NCBI GenBank assembly: GCA_009777175.1
Contig: WRMI01000020.1
Span: forward strand, 1 to 45,850
Source: Marinilabiliaceae bacterium
GTDB lineage: Bacteria > Bacteroidota > Bacteroidia > Bacteroidales > Marinilabiliaceae
Reading direction: 5' to 3'
DNA length: 45,850 nucleotides
Part shown: piece after piece, positions 17,219 to 25,957 of the stretch
Numbering within the stretch: position 1 is the first letter of the stretch
How the letters are laid out: every line of letters starts with the position of its first letter
Made by a program: the position numbers and the translations under genes
Notes under the pieces: generated by a model
Told to the model about the DNA's origin: nothing
What the model saw: the letters and a program-made list of their open reading frames with translations, nothing else
Databases searched by the model: none

Positions 17219-17737
17219 ATGAAAATAAGCGCAAACAAGTCTGTATCAATAGCATACAGGTTAACACTCGATGGAGCAGATGGAGAATTAATAGAAGAAA
17301 CCACTTCTGACAAACCACTGCAATTTATATCAGGCCAAGGTCGCATGATAGCAAAATTTGAACAAAACCTACAAGGTTTAAGTTCAGGAGAAAATTTTAC
17401 TATTCACTTAGAAGCAAAAGATGCTTATGGTGAAATTGAAAAAGATGCGATTGTTGAAATACCCAAAGAAATATTTGAGGTAAACGGCGAGATTGACGAA
17501 AATTTATTGGTCATTGGCAACCAAATTCGTTTGCAAGATAATTCGGGCAACGTAATGAGCGGTAAAGTTTTAGAAATCCTTGACGACAAAGTAAAAATGG
17601 ATTTTAATCACCCTCTTGCAGGGAAAAATCTCTATTTTACAGGAACCGTTTTAGAAGTTCGAGATGCAACCGAAGAAGAGTTGTCTCCTCCATGTAGTCC
17701 GCATCGATGTTCCAGCTGTGCAAGCAGTTGTGGATAA
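17219..17737 (+). CDS. SlyD-like FKBP peptidyl-prolyl isomerase with Cys/His tail
   Basis: The 172-residue protein has a split FKBP domain with a chaperone-like insert: FISGQGRMIAKFEQNLQGL in the first part, the insert from about 70 to 120, then NHPLAGKNLYFTGTVLEVR closing the FKBP fold. This is the SlyD pattern of prolyl isomerase plus folding helper. The C-terminus ends with a short Cys/His-rich stretch, PCSPHRCSSCASSCG, which could bind nickel or zinc as the SlyD tail does. I chose the ATG at 17219; the in-frame TTG at 17201 lies inside a -7 box (TACTTTTG, 17196-17203) and cannot be the start if that box is used. Confidence 0.92.
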   Translation: MKISANKSVSIAYRLTLDGADGELIEETTSDKPLQFISGQGRMIAKFEQNLQGLSSGENFTIHLEAKDAYGEIEKDAIVEIPKEIFEVNGEIDENLLVIGNQIRLQDNSGNVMSGKVLEILDDKVKMDFNHPLAGKNLYFTGTVLEVRDATEEELSPPCSPHRCSSCASSCG

Positions 17738-17742
17738 AAAAA

Positions 17743-17768
17743 GGGTGAAACCTTTTCCGGTTTCACCC
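17743..17768 (-). terminator. Hairpin terminator between convergent FKBP and TPR genes
   Basis: A perfect 10-bp stem, GGGTGAAACC with GGTTTCACCC, encloses a 6-nt loop. On the minus strand the stem is followed by seven T residues, so it is a good rho-independent terminator for the TPR gene, which stops 46 bp away. On the plus strand it lies 6 bp after the FKBP stop codon but is followed by A residues, so it may only stabilise that transcript's 3' end. Confidence 0.85.
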
Positions 17769-17813
17769 AAAAACATCATGCAAACACAAACTTTTTTTAA
17801 AAGGATCTCAGTA

Positions 17814-18986
17814 TTATTTTTTTAGATTTTCTAGTTTTTCATTAACTTCTTCGTACTTGTCCATCTGTTGCAGACGGTAATAAATACTTTTTAAAGTATC
17901 AAGAACCATTTCGTTGTCGGGTTTTACTTTATCGGCTCGCTCAACAAAAGGAAGTGCCTGACTAAAAAATTCAACTGATTGAGCAATAGCCGCTTCGTAT
18001 TCTTTCATATCTGCCAAATCATTTGCTTCTCTGGTTTTTTCAGCCCCTTTGTTAAAATATATCACTCCGAGGCTGAAAAGCGGATCGTAGAGATCGTCTT
18101 TAAGTTCTAAGGATTTAAGATAATCTTTCACAGCCTCGTCGATAAGGTTTTTGCTTTCGTTTATATAACCACGCGCAAAATAAAAGGTAGCGTTGTTTGG
18201 GTTTTTGGCGATTGCGCCATCCAAATAATTCAAAGCTTCGTCAAGTTGTGTCATTGTGATGTATAGATTTATCAGGTTAAGGATAATTCTATCATCATCG
18301 GGGAACAAATCGGAACCTTTTTGTAGGGTTGAAACCATATTCACCGTATCTTTCATTGCGCCATAAACTTCGTAAAGCAATAAAACAGCGTTTCCTTCGT
18401 CAAAACCGACATCGATACTTTTATTAAAATACTCGACTGCTTTTTTCCAATTTTCTGATTTATAAGCTGAAAGAGCGGTGTAATAAGTAAAAATAGAATC
18501 AGCCACTTCGGGCTGTCCTTTCACATAAAAAATGGGGTCGTTCAGCAAAAGAGCAACCCTTTCAAAAATACGCATCGAGAGGTCAAATTTTTCAGCGGTA
18601 TATGCTTCTACGCCGGCGTTCTGAATATCGGGCATATTTTGGGTAATGTACAGTTTGATTTCGTTTGCTGTTTTCCCAATTCCTTTGCCTTTTTCGTCGC
18701 CTAATTTGTCTCGCTCAATGGCTTTAATAAAATGGTCGGCTGCTTCAACAACTTTTTCGGGATTTTGAGTCTGTAAATACTCGGCTACCGAAACGCGACC
18801 CGCAATTACGTAAGTTCTTGCCCAATCAATAGATTTTTCGTTGACAAGAGCATCTGATATTCTTTTCTTCGCACCATCCACATCCCCTTGATCGAGGAAA
18901 CTTGATGCGGCTGCTACCTTGCCGCGCTGTCCATAAACTGACATCGCACAAAAGATTGCAGCAATAATTAATAACATTTGTTTCAT
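17814..18986 (-). CDS. Secreted tetratricopeptide-repeat protein
   Basis: The 390-residue protein has a cleavable signal peptide (MKQMLLIIAAIFCAMSVYGQ, cleavage probable after VYG). The remainder is helical TPR-like repeats, clearest at about 185-345 (for example WKKAVEYFNKSIDVGFDEG and IDEAVKDYLKSLELKDDLYDP). It is expected in the periplasm or on the envelope and to act as a scaffold for unknown partners. A TACTTTTG -7 box lies at 19021-19028 on the minus strand, 35 bp upstream of the ATG. Confidence 0.88.
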   Translation of the reverse strand: MKQMLLIIAAIFCAMSVYGQRGKVAAASSFLDQGDVDGAKKRISDALVNEKSIDWARTYVIAGRVSVAEYLQTQNPEKVVEAADHFIKAIERDKLGDEKGKGIGKTANEIKLYITQNMPDIQNAGVEAYTAEKFDLSMRIFERVALLLNDPIFYVKGQPEVADSIFTYYTALSAYKSENWKKAVEYFNKSIDVGFDEGNAVLLLYEVYGAMKDTVNMVSTLQKGSDLFPDDDRIILNLINLYITMTQLDEALNYLDGAIAKNPNNATFYFARGYINESKNLIDEAVKDYLKSLELKDDLYDPLFSLGVIYFNKGAEKTREANDLADMKEYEAAIAQSVEFFSQALPFVERADKVKPDNEMVLDTLKSIYYRLQQMDKYEEVNEKLENLKK

Positions 18987-19122
18987 TGGTATTATGCTTT
19001 ATTTTAAAAATTTTCGGCTGCAAAAGTAATATTAATTTTTTAATAACTTCTTTTTTTGAAAAAAATTTTTAATTTTTGAAAAAAAAATATTTACTTTGTA
19101 AAAATTTTATAAGCAAATTTTT

Positions 19123-20787
19123 ATGTTAAAACGCTTGTTCATTTCTAATTACGCCTTAATTGACGAGGTAGAAATTAATTTTGACAAAGGTTTATCGGTC
19201 ATCACTGGCGAAACAGGGGCAGGTAAATCTATTATGATTGGTGCATTATCCCTTATTTTAGGGCAAAGAAGCGATACCTCTTTTATTAAAGACAAAGAAC
19301 GAAAATGTGTCGTGGAAGCGCACTTAAACATTGATGGATACGGGCTTAAGCCCTTTTTTGACAAAGAAGATATCGATTATGATACACAAACTGTTATTCG
19401 TCGCGAAATTAGTGAATCCGGAAAATCAAGAGCATTTGTTAACGATACGCCTGTTAATTTGAATTTTCTTAAAGAATTGTCTCAAAATCTGATAGATATA
19501 CATTCACAGCATCAAAATCTGCTTTTGGGAGATTATTCTTTTCAACTTAAAGTTGTTGACGCAGTTGCCGAAAATAGTTATATTTTGGAAAATTATAAAA
19601 TTGAATTCTCTAAATTAAAATCTTTACAAAAAAAACGCACGCAATTAATCGAACTTAACGAAAAACAAAAATCAGACAAAGATTATTTGTCGTTTCAGGC
19701 GCAACAACTTAATGATGCAAAACTCAAAGAGGGTGAACAAGAAGAGTTAGAGCAAAATTTAGAGCAACTTATTCATGCCGAAGAGATTTTAACCGTTTTA
19801 GAATCTGTTAAAAGTCTACTTTCATTAAACGAATTCCCAATTATTGACGGCTTGCATCAATCAAAAAACGAAATAAACAAAATTGCAGGTTTCCTAAAAA
19901 AAGGTTACGAAATAACTAACCGTTTGGAAACTATCTACGTAGAAACAAAAGAATTGGCTCGCGAAATTACCGAAATATCCGAAACTATTGAGTTCGACCC
20001 GCAACTGATCAAGAGAATTCAAGCGCGGTTAGACCTAATTTATTCTTTGCAACAAAAACATCGAGTAGATTCTGTTAAAGCACTACTCGCATTGAAAATT
20101 GAGTTAGATGACAAACTTGCTCATATAGATTCTTTTGACGAATCTTTGTCAATATTAGATGCGCAAATTGACCAACAGGAACAAATTAGTCTCGATTTAG
20201 CCCAACAATTGTCTGATAAAAGAAAAGGTGTTTTTAATAATATTCAAAATAATATTGAGGAACAACTTCATGATTTAGGGATGCCAAATGCCCGTTTCGC
20301 TATTATGCATAAAAAATCAGAAAATTTGCGGGACGACGGCGCTGATGAAATTCAATTTATGTTTTCTGCAAATAAAAACAGCGAATTGGATGATATACCA
20401 AAAGTTGCCTCTGGAGGAGAAATGTCTCGCTTAATGTTGTGTATAAAATCATTGCTATCGACAGCAAAAGGGTTGCCAACTCTAATTTTTGACGAAATTG
20501 ATATGGGAGTTTCAGGGGAAATTGCCGATAAAATGGGACGTATTATGCAAAAAATGAGTACTAACATCCAGATTATCAGCATTACACACCTTCCTCAAAT
20601 AGCGAGTAAAGGCAAACAACACTATAAAGTTTACAAAACGGACACTTCTTTTCAAACAATTTCTGAAATTAAATTGCTTGCCGACAATGACCGTCTTATT
20701 GAAATTGCGAGTATGCTTAGCGGTGCCGAACTTACCGAAGCAGCATTGCAAAATGCAAAAGAATTAATCAAAAATTCAGATTTTTAA
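19123..20787 (+). CDS. recN: DNA repair ATPase RecN
   Basis: RecN is an SMC-like ATPase that helps repair double-strand breaks by homologous recombination. The 554-residue protein has an N-terminal Walker A, G29-E-T-G-A-G-K-S36, and a long central coiled-coil (about 150-370). The C-terminal signature is VASGGEMSRLMLCIK, with Walker B LIFDEIDMGVSG. The gene is divergent from the TPR gene. nfnA follows 32 bp downstream and may be cotranscribed. Confidence 0.96.
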   Translation: MLKRLFISNYALIDEVEINFDKGLSVITGETGAGKSIMIGALSLILGQRSDTSFIKDKERKCVVEAHLNIDGYGLKPFFDKEDIDYDTQTVIRREISESGKSRAFVNDTPVNLNFLKELSQNLIDIHSQHQNLLLGDYSFQLKVVDAVAENSYILENYKIEFSKLKSLQKKRTQLIELNEKQKSDKDYLSFQAQQLNDAKLKEGEQEELEQNLEQLIHAEEILTVLESVKSLLSLNEFPIIDGLHQSKNEINKIAGFLKKGYEITNRLETIYVETKELAREITEISETIEFDPQLIKRIQARLDLIYSLQQKHRVDSVKALLALKIELDDKLAHIDSFDESLSILDAQIDQQEQISLDLAQQLSDKRKGVFNNIQNNIEEQLHDLGMPNARFAIMHKKSENLRDDGADEIQFMFSANKNSELDDIPKVASGGEMSRLMLCIKSLLSTAKGLPTLIFDEIDMGVSGEIADKMGRIMQKMSTNIQIISITHLPQIASKGKQHYKVYKTDTSFQTISEIKLLADNDRLIEIASMLSGAELTEAALQNAKELIKNSDF

Positions 20788-20819
20788 GATTTTTTAATAA
20801 TTTATTTTTATATATATAA

Positions 20820-21644
20820 ATGAATAAAATAGTTAATAGAACAGAGTATTCAGAGAATGTGGTCAGTCTCGAAGTTGAGGCACCACATATAGCAAAATCA
20901 CGCCGTGCAGGTCATTTTGTTATAGTTAGACCGACTGACAAAGGTGAAAGAATTCCACTTACCATATCGGAAGTGAATCTCGAAACAGGAACGATAACCC
21001 TTGTTGTCCAAAAAGTTGGCGTTACATCCCGAAAATTAGCAAACCTAAATATTGGGGAGTATATTCTTGATTTAGTAGGACCATTGGGAAAAGCCACCGA
21101 AATACATAAAGTAGGAACTGTATTGGCTTGCGGAGGCGGAGTTGGAGTCGCACCGCTGCTGCCCATTGTGGAAGCTTTGAAAAATGCAGGAAATAAAGTT
21201 ATTTCAATTATTGCAGCACGTACAAAAGAGTTGATTATTCTCGAAGATAAAATTAGAAAACATTCGGACGAAGTTATTATAATGACAGATGACGGCTCTT
21301 ATGGCAATAAAGGACTCATTACCAAAGGAATGGAAGAAGTTATTTTACGCGAAAAAATTGACGAAGCATTAGTTATTGGACCTGCTATAATGATGAAATT
21401 TGCTGCGCTAACTACCAAAAAGTATAACATTCCAACAATCGCAAGCCTTAATACAATTATGGTTGATGGAACGGGGATGTGCGGTGCATGTAGAATTACT
21501 GTAGACGGAAAAACAAAATTTGTTTGCGTTGACGGTCCCGAATTTGACGCACACCAAATAGATTTTGACGAAATGTTGACCCGTCTAAACGCATATTGCG
21601 ACCTGGAACGAAAAGCTGATGAAAAATTCTTAGCAGGCAAATAA
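20820..21644 (+). CDS. NfnA/SudB-type FAD/[2Fe-2S] reductase subunit (PyrK superfamily)
   Basis: The 274-residue protein resembles the small subunit of the electron-bifurcating NADH-dependent ferredoxin:NADP+ oxidoreductase (also named sulfide dehydrogenase SudB). The landmarks are R44-I-P-L-T-I for FAD, the glycine-rich G105-G-G-V-G-V for NAD(P), and a C-terminal cluster site D216-G-T-G-M-C221-G-A-C224 with C236. In this family an Asp replaces one Cys as [2Fe-2S] ligand, and D216 fits that. The large subunit NfnB normally follows directly; here the next gene encodes a GIY-YIG protein, so NfnA is an orphan in this window. A DHOD electron-transfer subunit (PyrK) is the main alternative, but no pyrD is adjacent. 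Confidence 0.88.
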   Translation: MNKIVNRTEYSENVVSLEVEAPHIAKSRRAGHFVIVRPTDKGERIPLTISEVNLETGTITLVVQKVGVTSRKLANLNIGEYILDLVGPLGKATEIHKVGTVLACGGGVGVAPLLPIVEALKNAGNKVISIIAARTKELIILEDKIRKHSDEVIIMTDDGSYGNKGLITKGMEEVILREKIDEALVIGPAIMMKFAALTTKKYNIPTIASLNTIMVDGTGMCGACRITVDGKTKFVCVDGPEFDAHQIDFDEMLTRLNAYCDLERKADEKFLAGK

Positions 21645-21721
21645 TGCATGAAGTTATTTCAATAATTATGAGTGCATTAATTTTGAGAAATTATTTGTAT
21701 CAACTTTAATAATAAGGAAAT

Positions 21722-22525
21722 ATGAATAAAGACAAAGGATACGTATATATTTTGACCAATCCAAGTTTTCGTGAAGATTGGGTAAAAATAGGAAAAAGTC
21801 AGAGGGCAGTTGATGTGCGTACCAAAGAATTGGATAATACAGCTGTACCGCTTCCTTTTGAAATTTACGCAACGCTAAAAACTTCAAAATATAATGAAGT
21901 GGAGCAGCAAATTCATAGGCAAATTGATTTATTAACAGACTTGCGTATCCGTAAGAATAGAGAATTTTTTAATGTAAAACCGCAGGTTGTATTAGAAATT
22001 TTAAAAGATATTTCAAAATTATTAGATGATGCCGAATTAGAAGAATTGTACTTAAACGACAATAATATTGTCAAAAAACAAGAAAACAGCATTCCTTTAT
22101 CCAAAATTGATAAAGAGCAGTTTTTAGCAACATTAGATACAAATGGGGAAAAAGCATTTACCTCTTTATATAATTTTGCCAAAGAAAAATCATTATTATT
22201 TCGTTGGGGAACAAAAAATTTTTCTTTAAATCTACCCTTAAATAATGGTATTATGGGCTTATGTTATGGTTATACGCATAATTCAGTGTATAAACAAAGT
22301 ATTTTTGTAGGATTTGAACAAATCAAAAAGAAAATACCAAATAGTGAAGAAATAATATCATTCTACAAAAATCAACTTTCCAAAATGAGTTGTTTTGTGA
22401 AAACCAACAAATATTATAAATGGATTATTGACAATTCGTACAACGAAAATGATATGAAAATATTTGTAAAATTATTAGGAGATATTCTAAATGAAATTGA
22501 AAAAATCTTTAATAATGTCAATTAG
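21722..22525 (+). CDS. GIY-YIG (T5orf172-like) domain protein
   Basis: The 267-residue protein begins with a GIY-YIG-type module: G6-Y-V-Y-I-L, then VKIGKSQRAVDVRTKEL, ending before about residue 95. This is the T5orf172/MUG113 variant found in phage and mobile-element proteins. The C-terminal part (about 125-267) is a separate domain I cannot name; it carries EKAFTSLYNFAKEKSLLFRWGTKNFSLN. A TAATTTTG -7 box at 21678-21685 and an AAGGAA purine run before the ATG give it its own expression signals. It opens the accessory island, so a restriction, anti-phage or regulatory role is plausible, but no substrate is shown. Confidence 0.8.
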   Translation: MNKDKGYVYILTNPSFREDWVKIGKSQRAVDVRTKELDNTAVPLPFEIYATLKTSKYNEVEQQIHRQIDLLTDLRIRKNREFFNVKPQVVLEILKDISKLLDDAELEELYLNDNNIVKKQENSIPLSKIDKEQFLATLDTNGEKAFTSLYNFAKEKSLLFRWGTKNFSLNLPLNNGIMGLCYGYTHNSVYKQSIFVGFEQIKKKIPNSEEIISFYKNQLSKMSCFVKTNKYYKWIIDNSYNENDMKIFVKLLGDILNEIEKIFNNVN

Positions 22526-22568
22526 TAATTCTAACTTGCATTATTCATAAGGAATGAAAATATCTTTT

Positions 22569-22636
22569 AACCACAAAGGAACACAAAAGATAACTGAAAA
22601 CTGAAAACTTTTAACGTTCTTTGCGTTAAAGTAAAT
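22569..22636. repeat. Dispersed short repeat (CCACAAAGG.. / AACTGAA heptamers / CTTTGCGTT)
   Basis: The sequence combines AACCACAAAGGAACACAAAAG, two AACTGAA-type heptamers, and TTCTTTGCGTTAAAG. The same elements occur at 38501-38600 (AACGCAAAGGCGCAAA and CATAAAGTCACACAAAAG) and at 42559-42598. It separates the GIY-YIG gene from the DUF3791-like gene. Confidence 0.6.
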
Positions 22637-22669
22637 AATAGTATGTGCTAAAAAATAGCATTTATAAAA

Positions 22670-22906
22670 ATGGACGAAATGATATTAAACAAAGCAAATC
22701 GAGATGAAATTAGTTTCATTACGTTTATAATTCCCGAATTTGCAGCAGCATACAAAATGAATATTCAAAAAGCATATCAGTATCTTAAACATTATGGAGG
22801 AATTGATTATTTACGCGAAAATTGGTGGGTTTTACACACTGAAAATCCGTTTTGGGCAGTGCGCGAATTGTTTGAAATATGTAACAGAAATGGAGGAATG
22901 AGATGA
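22670..22906 (+). CDS. DUF3791-like small protein
   Basis: The 78-residue protein fits the DUF3791 pattern: EISFITFIIPEFAAAYKMNIQKAYQYLKHYGGIDYL, then W-W-V-L-H-T-E-N and a short C-terminal helix. DUF3791 genes often precede a DUF3990 gene in loci that look like toxin-antitoxin pairs. Here the downstream partner is absent: an overlapping ATG (22903) begins with MIVYVENR but ends after 18 codons. It ends 60 bp before the restriction-modification gene. The function is unknown. Confidence 0.7.
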   Translation: MDEMILNKANRDEISFITFIIPEFAAAYKMNIQKAYQYLKHYGGIDYLRENWWVLHTENPFWAVRELFEICNRNGGMR

Positions 22907-22966
22907 TAGTATATGTTGAAAATAGAACTAACGTTAAAATAATTTACATTTTGAGTTGATAACATA

Positions 22967-25909
22967 ATGCCAACAAAAGAAGAAGCAATAATAAAAATAA
23001 AATCACTCGTACAGCGATTTGACGAGCAGAAAGAATTTTATAAAAAAACTGACTACAACGAAACGCAAACAAGACGCGATTTCATCGACCCTTTTTGGAA
23101 AGCACTTGGTTGGGACGTGGACAATGAAAACGGATACGCAGAAAGTTATAGAGAAGTTATTCACGAAGATAGAATTAAAATTGGTAAAGAAACTAAATTC
23201 CCCGATTATGCGTTCCGACTTTTGGGTTTAAAAGATTTGTTTTTCTTAGAAGGAAAAAAACCAAGCGTTAATATCAAAGATGACCTGCACTCTGCGTATC
23301 AAATCCGCAGGTATGGGTGGAGTGCTAAAATGGCTATCAGTATACTTTCAAATTTTGAAGAATTTGCTGTTTATGATTGTTCAAACAAACCAAAACCTAC
23401 TGATAGAGCAAGCAACGCACGAATTACATACCTAACGTATCACGACTACATCGCTCAATTTGATTTTATATGGGATACATTTAGTCGAGAAAAAGTATTA
23501 AAAGGTAGTTTTGATAAGTTCATTCAAAGTGATACCAACAAAAAAGGAACAACAACCGTTGATAACGAATTTTTGGCATCATTAGACAAGTGGCGAATGG
23601 AACTCGCTCGAATTATTGCACTTAGAAACAGAAACATAACCGAAGACGAACTTAATTTTGCCGTACAATTAATATTAGACAGAGTAATTTTCCTACGTAT
23701 TGCCGAAGATAGAAACGTAGAAAGATACGGCGACCTCAAAGATGCTGTTAAACAAGGAAACTATTATCAAAATATTTTACAACTGTTCCAACTTGCCGAA
23801 CAGAAGTACAATTCAGGACTTTTTGATTTTGCAAAAGATAAAATTTGTGATAAAATTGTAATTGATGACAAAATTATCAAAAACATTATCAGAGAGTTAT
23901 ATTATCCTGAATGTCCGTATGAATTTTCTGTTTTGTCAGTAGAGATTTTGGGTAGCGCTTATGAACGATTTTTGGGCAAACAGATAATACTTTCACGAGG
24001 CGGACGTGCAACCGTTGTAGAAAAGCCCGAAGTACGCAAAGCGGGTGGTGTTTATTATACTCCGCAATATATTGTCGATTATATAGTAAAAAATACAGTC
24101 GGAAAATTACTTTTGCAATTGCCCGCCGATTCTACCAAAGAAGATGATATAGAGCGAAAAAGTGAGGAAAGTTATCGAAAAAGTGAGGAAAGTGCACTTT
24201 TTCGCACGAAAATAACACCCGATGATGTTTCTAAAATTAAAATAGTTGATCCTGCCTGCGGAAGCGGTAGTTTTTTGATTGGTGCTTATAAATATCTACT
24301 TGATTGGCACAAAGATTATTACACAAATATTAACCGTCATTGCGGGCTTGACACGCAACCCCCTCGACCAGGCACCCAAGACAGCCCCCTCACTCCTCTC
24401 GGCGAACTAACAACCGCCGAAAAGAAACGCATTTTATTAAACAATATTTACGGAGTGGATATAGATGTAAATGCCGTTGAAGTTACAAAGTTGAGTTTAC
24501 TTTTAAAATGTATGGAAGGTGAAACAAAAGAGACCATCGCCGCACAAAGAAAACTCTTTAAAGACCGCGTCCTACCCTCATTAGATAACAACATAAAAAG
24601 TGGAAATAGCCTTATTGACTTAGATTATTACGACAATCAACTTGATTTTGGTGAAGAACGTAAAATAAAACCATTTTCATGGCAAATGGCATTTCCCGAA
24701 GTATTTTCGGCAGAAAATGGTGGAGGTTTTGATTGTGTGATTGGAAATCCGCCGTATGTAAATATTAGAAATTTAACACTTTCATTACCGAAAAATGCTA
24801 AAAACTATTTAAGTCAAAAATTTAAAACCGCTTTTAAAGGATATGATTTATATGTTTTGTTTATTGAAAAAGCAATTAATATCTTAAACGAAAATGGAAT
24901 CTTTGGATATATAACACCAAATAAATTTGCTACACTTGATTATGGTTATAAAACAAGGGAATTATTATTGAAACGACATTCCATTGTTGAAATATGCGAT
25001 GTGTCAAAATTGAATGTTTTTAGCGAAGCAAGCGTTTATCCATATCTTACTGTTACTAAAAAGAAAAGCATACCAAACAATATAATTCAAATTGTGAAAT
25101 GTGATACGATAGATGATTTAAAAAACAAACAAAGAAGTGAGTTAAAACAGTTGGATTTATTAAAATCTAATTACAATATAAGTTTAAATTTAAAATCCAA
25201 AATTGAACCTAAAAATTATGTATATTTAAAAAATATATGCAAAGTTCAAGCAGGTACGACCGGTTTTTTGGCTACCAAAACAAAAAAATGTATAGTTGAA
25301 GGTGGAGATGCTGGATTAGATTTTATTGTTACAGGAAATATTGATAGATATAATATTAAATTCGGAAATGTTAGATATATTAATAAGAAGTTTAAAAAAC
25401 CAAAATTGATTAACAATCAAAAAATAATAACAACGGGGAAATGGGATTTATATTCTAAGCCCAAAATAGTTATTGGTGGAATGACAAAAGTTATTGAAGC
25501 CGCGTATGATGATGTTGGTATTGCAGTCGGAGTTGGTGTCTATTGTCTTACAGAATTTAAAAATAATCCATACTTAATATTAGGAATATTGAACTCCAAA
25601 TTTACCGCTTATTATTTCATAAATGAATTTGAAGCAAAACATTTGGCGGGAGGTTATTTAGCAATTAATGTAGGACAATTAGAACTTATTCCATTTCCAA
25701 CTAATGTTTCAAAAAAGCATGAAAATAAAATAATCAATCTTGTTGACCAACTTCTACAACTTAATAAAGACCTACTAACCATTACATTGCCAAATCATAT
25801 TGAGCAAATAGAGTCCAAAATTAAATATTTTGAGAAACAAATCGACAAAATAGTTTACGAACTTTACGGTTTAACCGAAGAGGAGATAAAAGTTGTTGAG
25901 GGGAAATAA
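22967..25909 (+). CDS. Type IIG restriction-modification enzyme (Eco57I family)
   Basis: This 980-residue single chain would combine endonuclease, adenine methyltransferase and target recognition. The N-terminal PD-(D/E)XK nuclease site is P79-D80 with E95-G-K97. The methyltransferase has motif I D-P-A-C-G-S-G-S-F (about 428) and motif IV N-P-P-Y (about 594). A TaqI-type C-terminal recognition domain follows (about 740-960), ending in a coiled segment. Two oddities interrupt it in frame. One is a duplicated 18-bp unit at 24155-24193 (about residues 396-413). The other is a G+C-rich palindromic segment at 24335-24405 (about 457-480). Both fall in presumed loops, so the enzyme may still work. 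It starts at ATG 22967. Confidence 0.9.
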   Translation: MPTKEEAIIKIKSLVQRFDEQKEFYKKTDYNETQTRRDFIDPFWKALGWDVDNENGYAESYREVIHEDRIKIGKETKFPDYAFRLLGLKDLFFLEGKKPSVNIKDDLHSAYQIRRYGWSAKMAISILSNFEEFAVYDCSNKPKPTDRASNARITYLTYHDYIAQFDFIWDTFSREKVLKGSFDKFIQSDTNKKGTTTVDNEFLASLDKWRMELARIIALRNRNITEDELNFAVQLILDRVIFLRIAEDRNVERYGDLKDAVKQGNYYQNILQLFQLAEQKYNSGLFDFAKDKICDKIVIDDKIIKNIIRELYYPECPYEFSVLSVEILGSAYERFLGKQIILSRGGRATVVEKPEVRKAGGVYYTPQYIVDYIVKNTVGKLLLQLPADSTKEDDIERKSEESYRKSEESALFRTKITPDDVSKIKIVDPACGSGSFLIGAYKYLLDWHKDYYTNINRHCGLDTQPPRPGTQDSPLTPLGELTTAEKKRILLNNIYGVDIDVNAVEVTKLSLLLKCMEGETKETIAAQRKLFKDRVLPSLDNNIKSGNSLIDLDYYDNQLDFGEERKIKPFSWQMAFPEVFSAENGGGFDCVIGNPPYVNIRNLTLSLPKNAKNYLSQKFKTAFKGYDLYVLFIEKAINILNENGIFGYITPNKFATLDYGYKTRELLLKRHSIVEICDVSKLNVFSEASVYPYLTVTKKKSIPNNIIQIVKCDTIDDLKNKQRSELKQLDLLKSNYNISLNLKSKIEPKNYVYLKNICKVQAGTTGFLATKTKKCIVEGGDAGLDFIVTGNIDRYNIKFGNVRYINKKFKKPKLINNQKIITTGKWDLYSKPKIVIGGMTKVIEAAYDDVGIAVGVGVYCLTEFKNNPYLILGILNSKFTAYYFINEFEAKHLAGGYLAINVGQLELIPFPTNVSKKHENKIINLVDQLLQLNKDLLTITLPNHIEQIESKIKYFEKQIDKIVYELYGLTEEEIKVVEGK
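24154..24205 (+). repeat. In-frame duplicated unit with flanking inverted repeat inside the type IIG gene
   Basis: CGAAAAAGTGAGGAAAGT occurs at 24155-24172 and again at 24176-24193 (21-bp period, so in frame). GCGAAAAAGTG at 24154-24164 is the perfect inverse of CACTTTTTCGC at 24195-24205. The peptide is RKSEES twice, between LPADSTKEDD and the methyltransferase domain. It looks like a small palindromic element, partly duplicated. Confidence 0.75.
24335..24405 (+). repeat. In-frame G+C-rich palindromic element inside the type IIG gene
   Basis: By hand count this stretch is about two-thirds G+C in a gene that is otherwise A+T-rich. It begins CGTCATTGCGGGCTTGAC and continues with C-rich sequence. 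TTGCG at 24340-24344 pairs with CGCAA at 24354-24358, a damaged form of a stem ATTGCGGG/CCCGCAAT known to me as a dispersed bacterial repeat. It encodes RHCGLDTQPPRPGTQ and lies between YYTN and LTTAEKK, which are contiguous or nearly so in typical family members. Confidence 0.7.
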
Positions 25910-25927
25910 AATAATTAAATTTAAACG

Positions 25928-25957
25928 TTTGGGATTCTAAAATTTTATCTAATTTTG
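25928..25957 (+). promoter_or_regulatory. Bacteroidetes-type promoter for the 26029 gene
   Basis: TTTG at 25928-25931 and TAATTTTG at 25950-25957 are full matches to the -33 and -7 elements, with an 18-bp spacer (usual 19-21). Transcription would begin near 25964, about 65 bp before the ATG at 26029. Confidence 0.6.
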
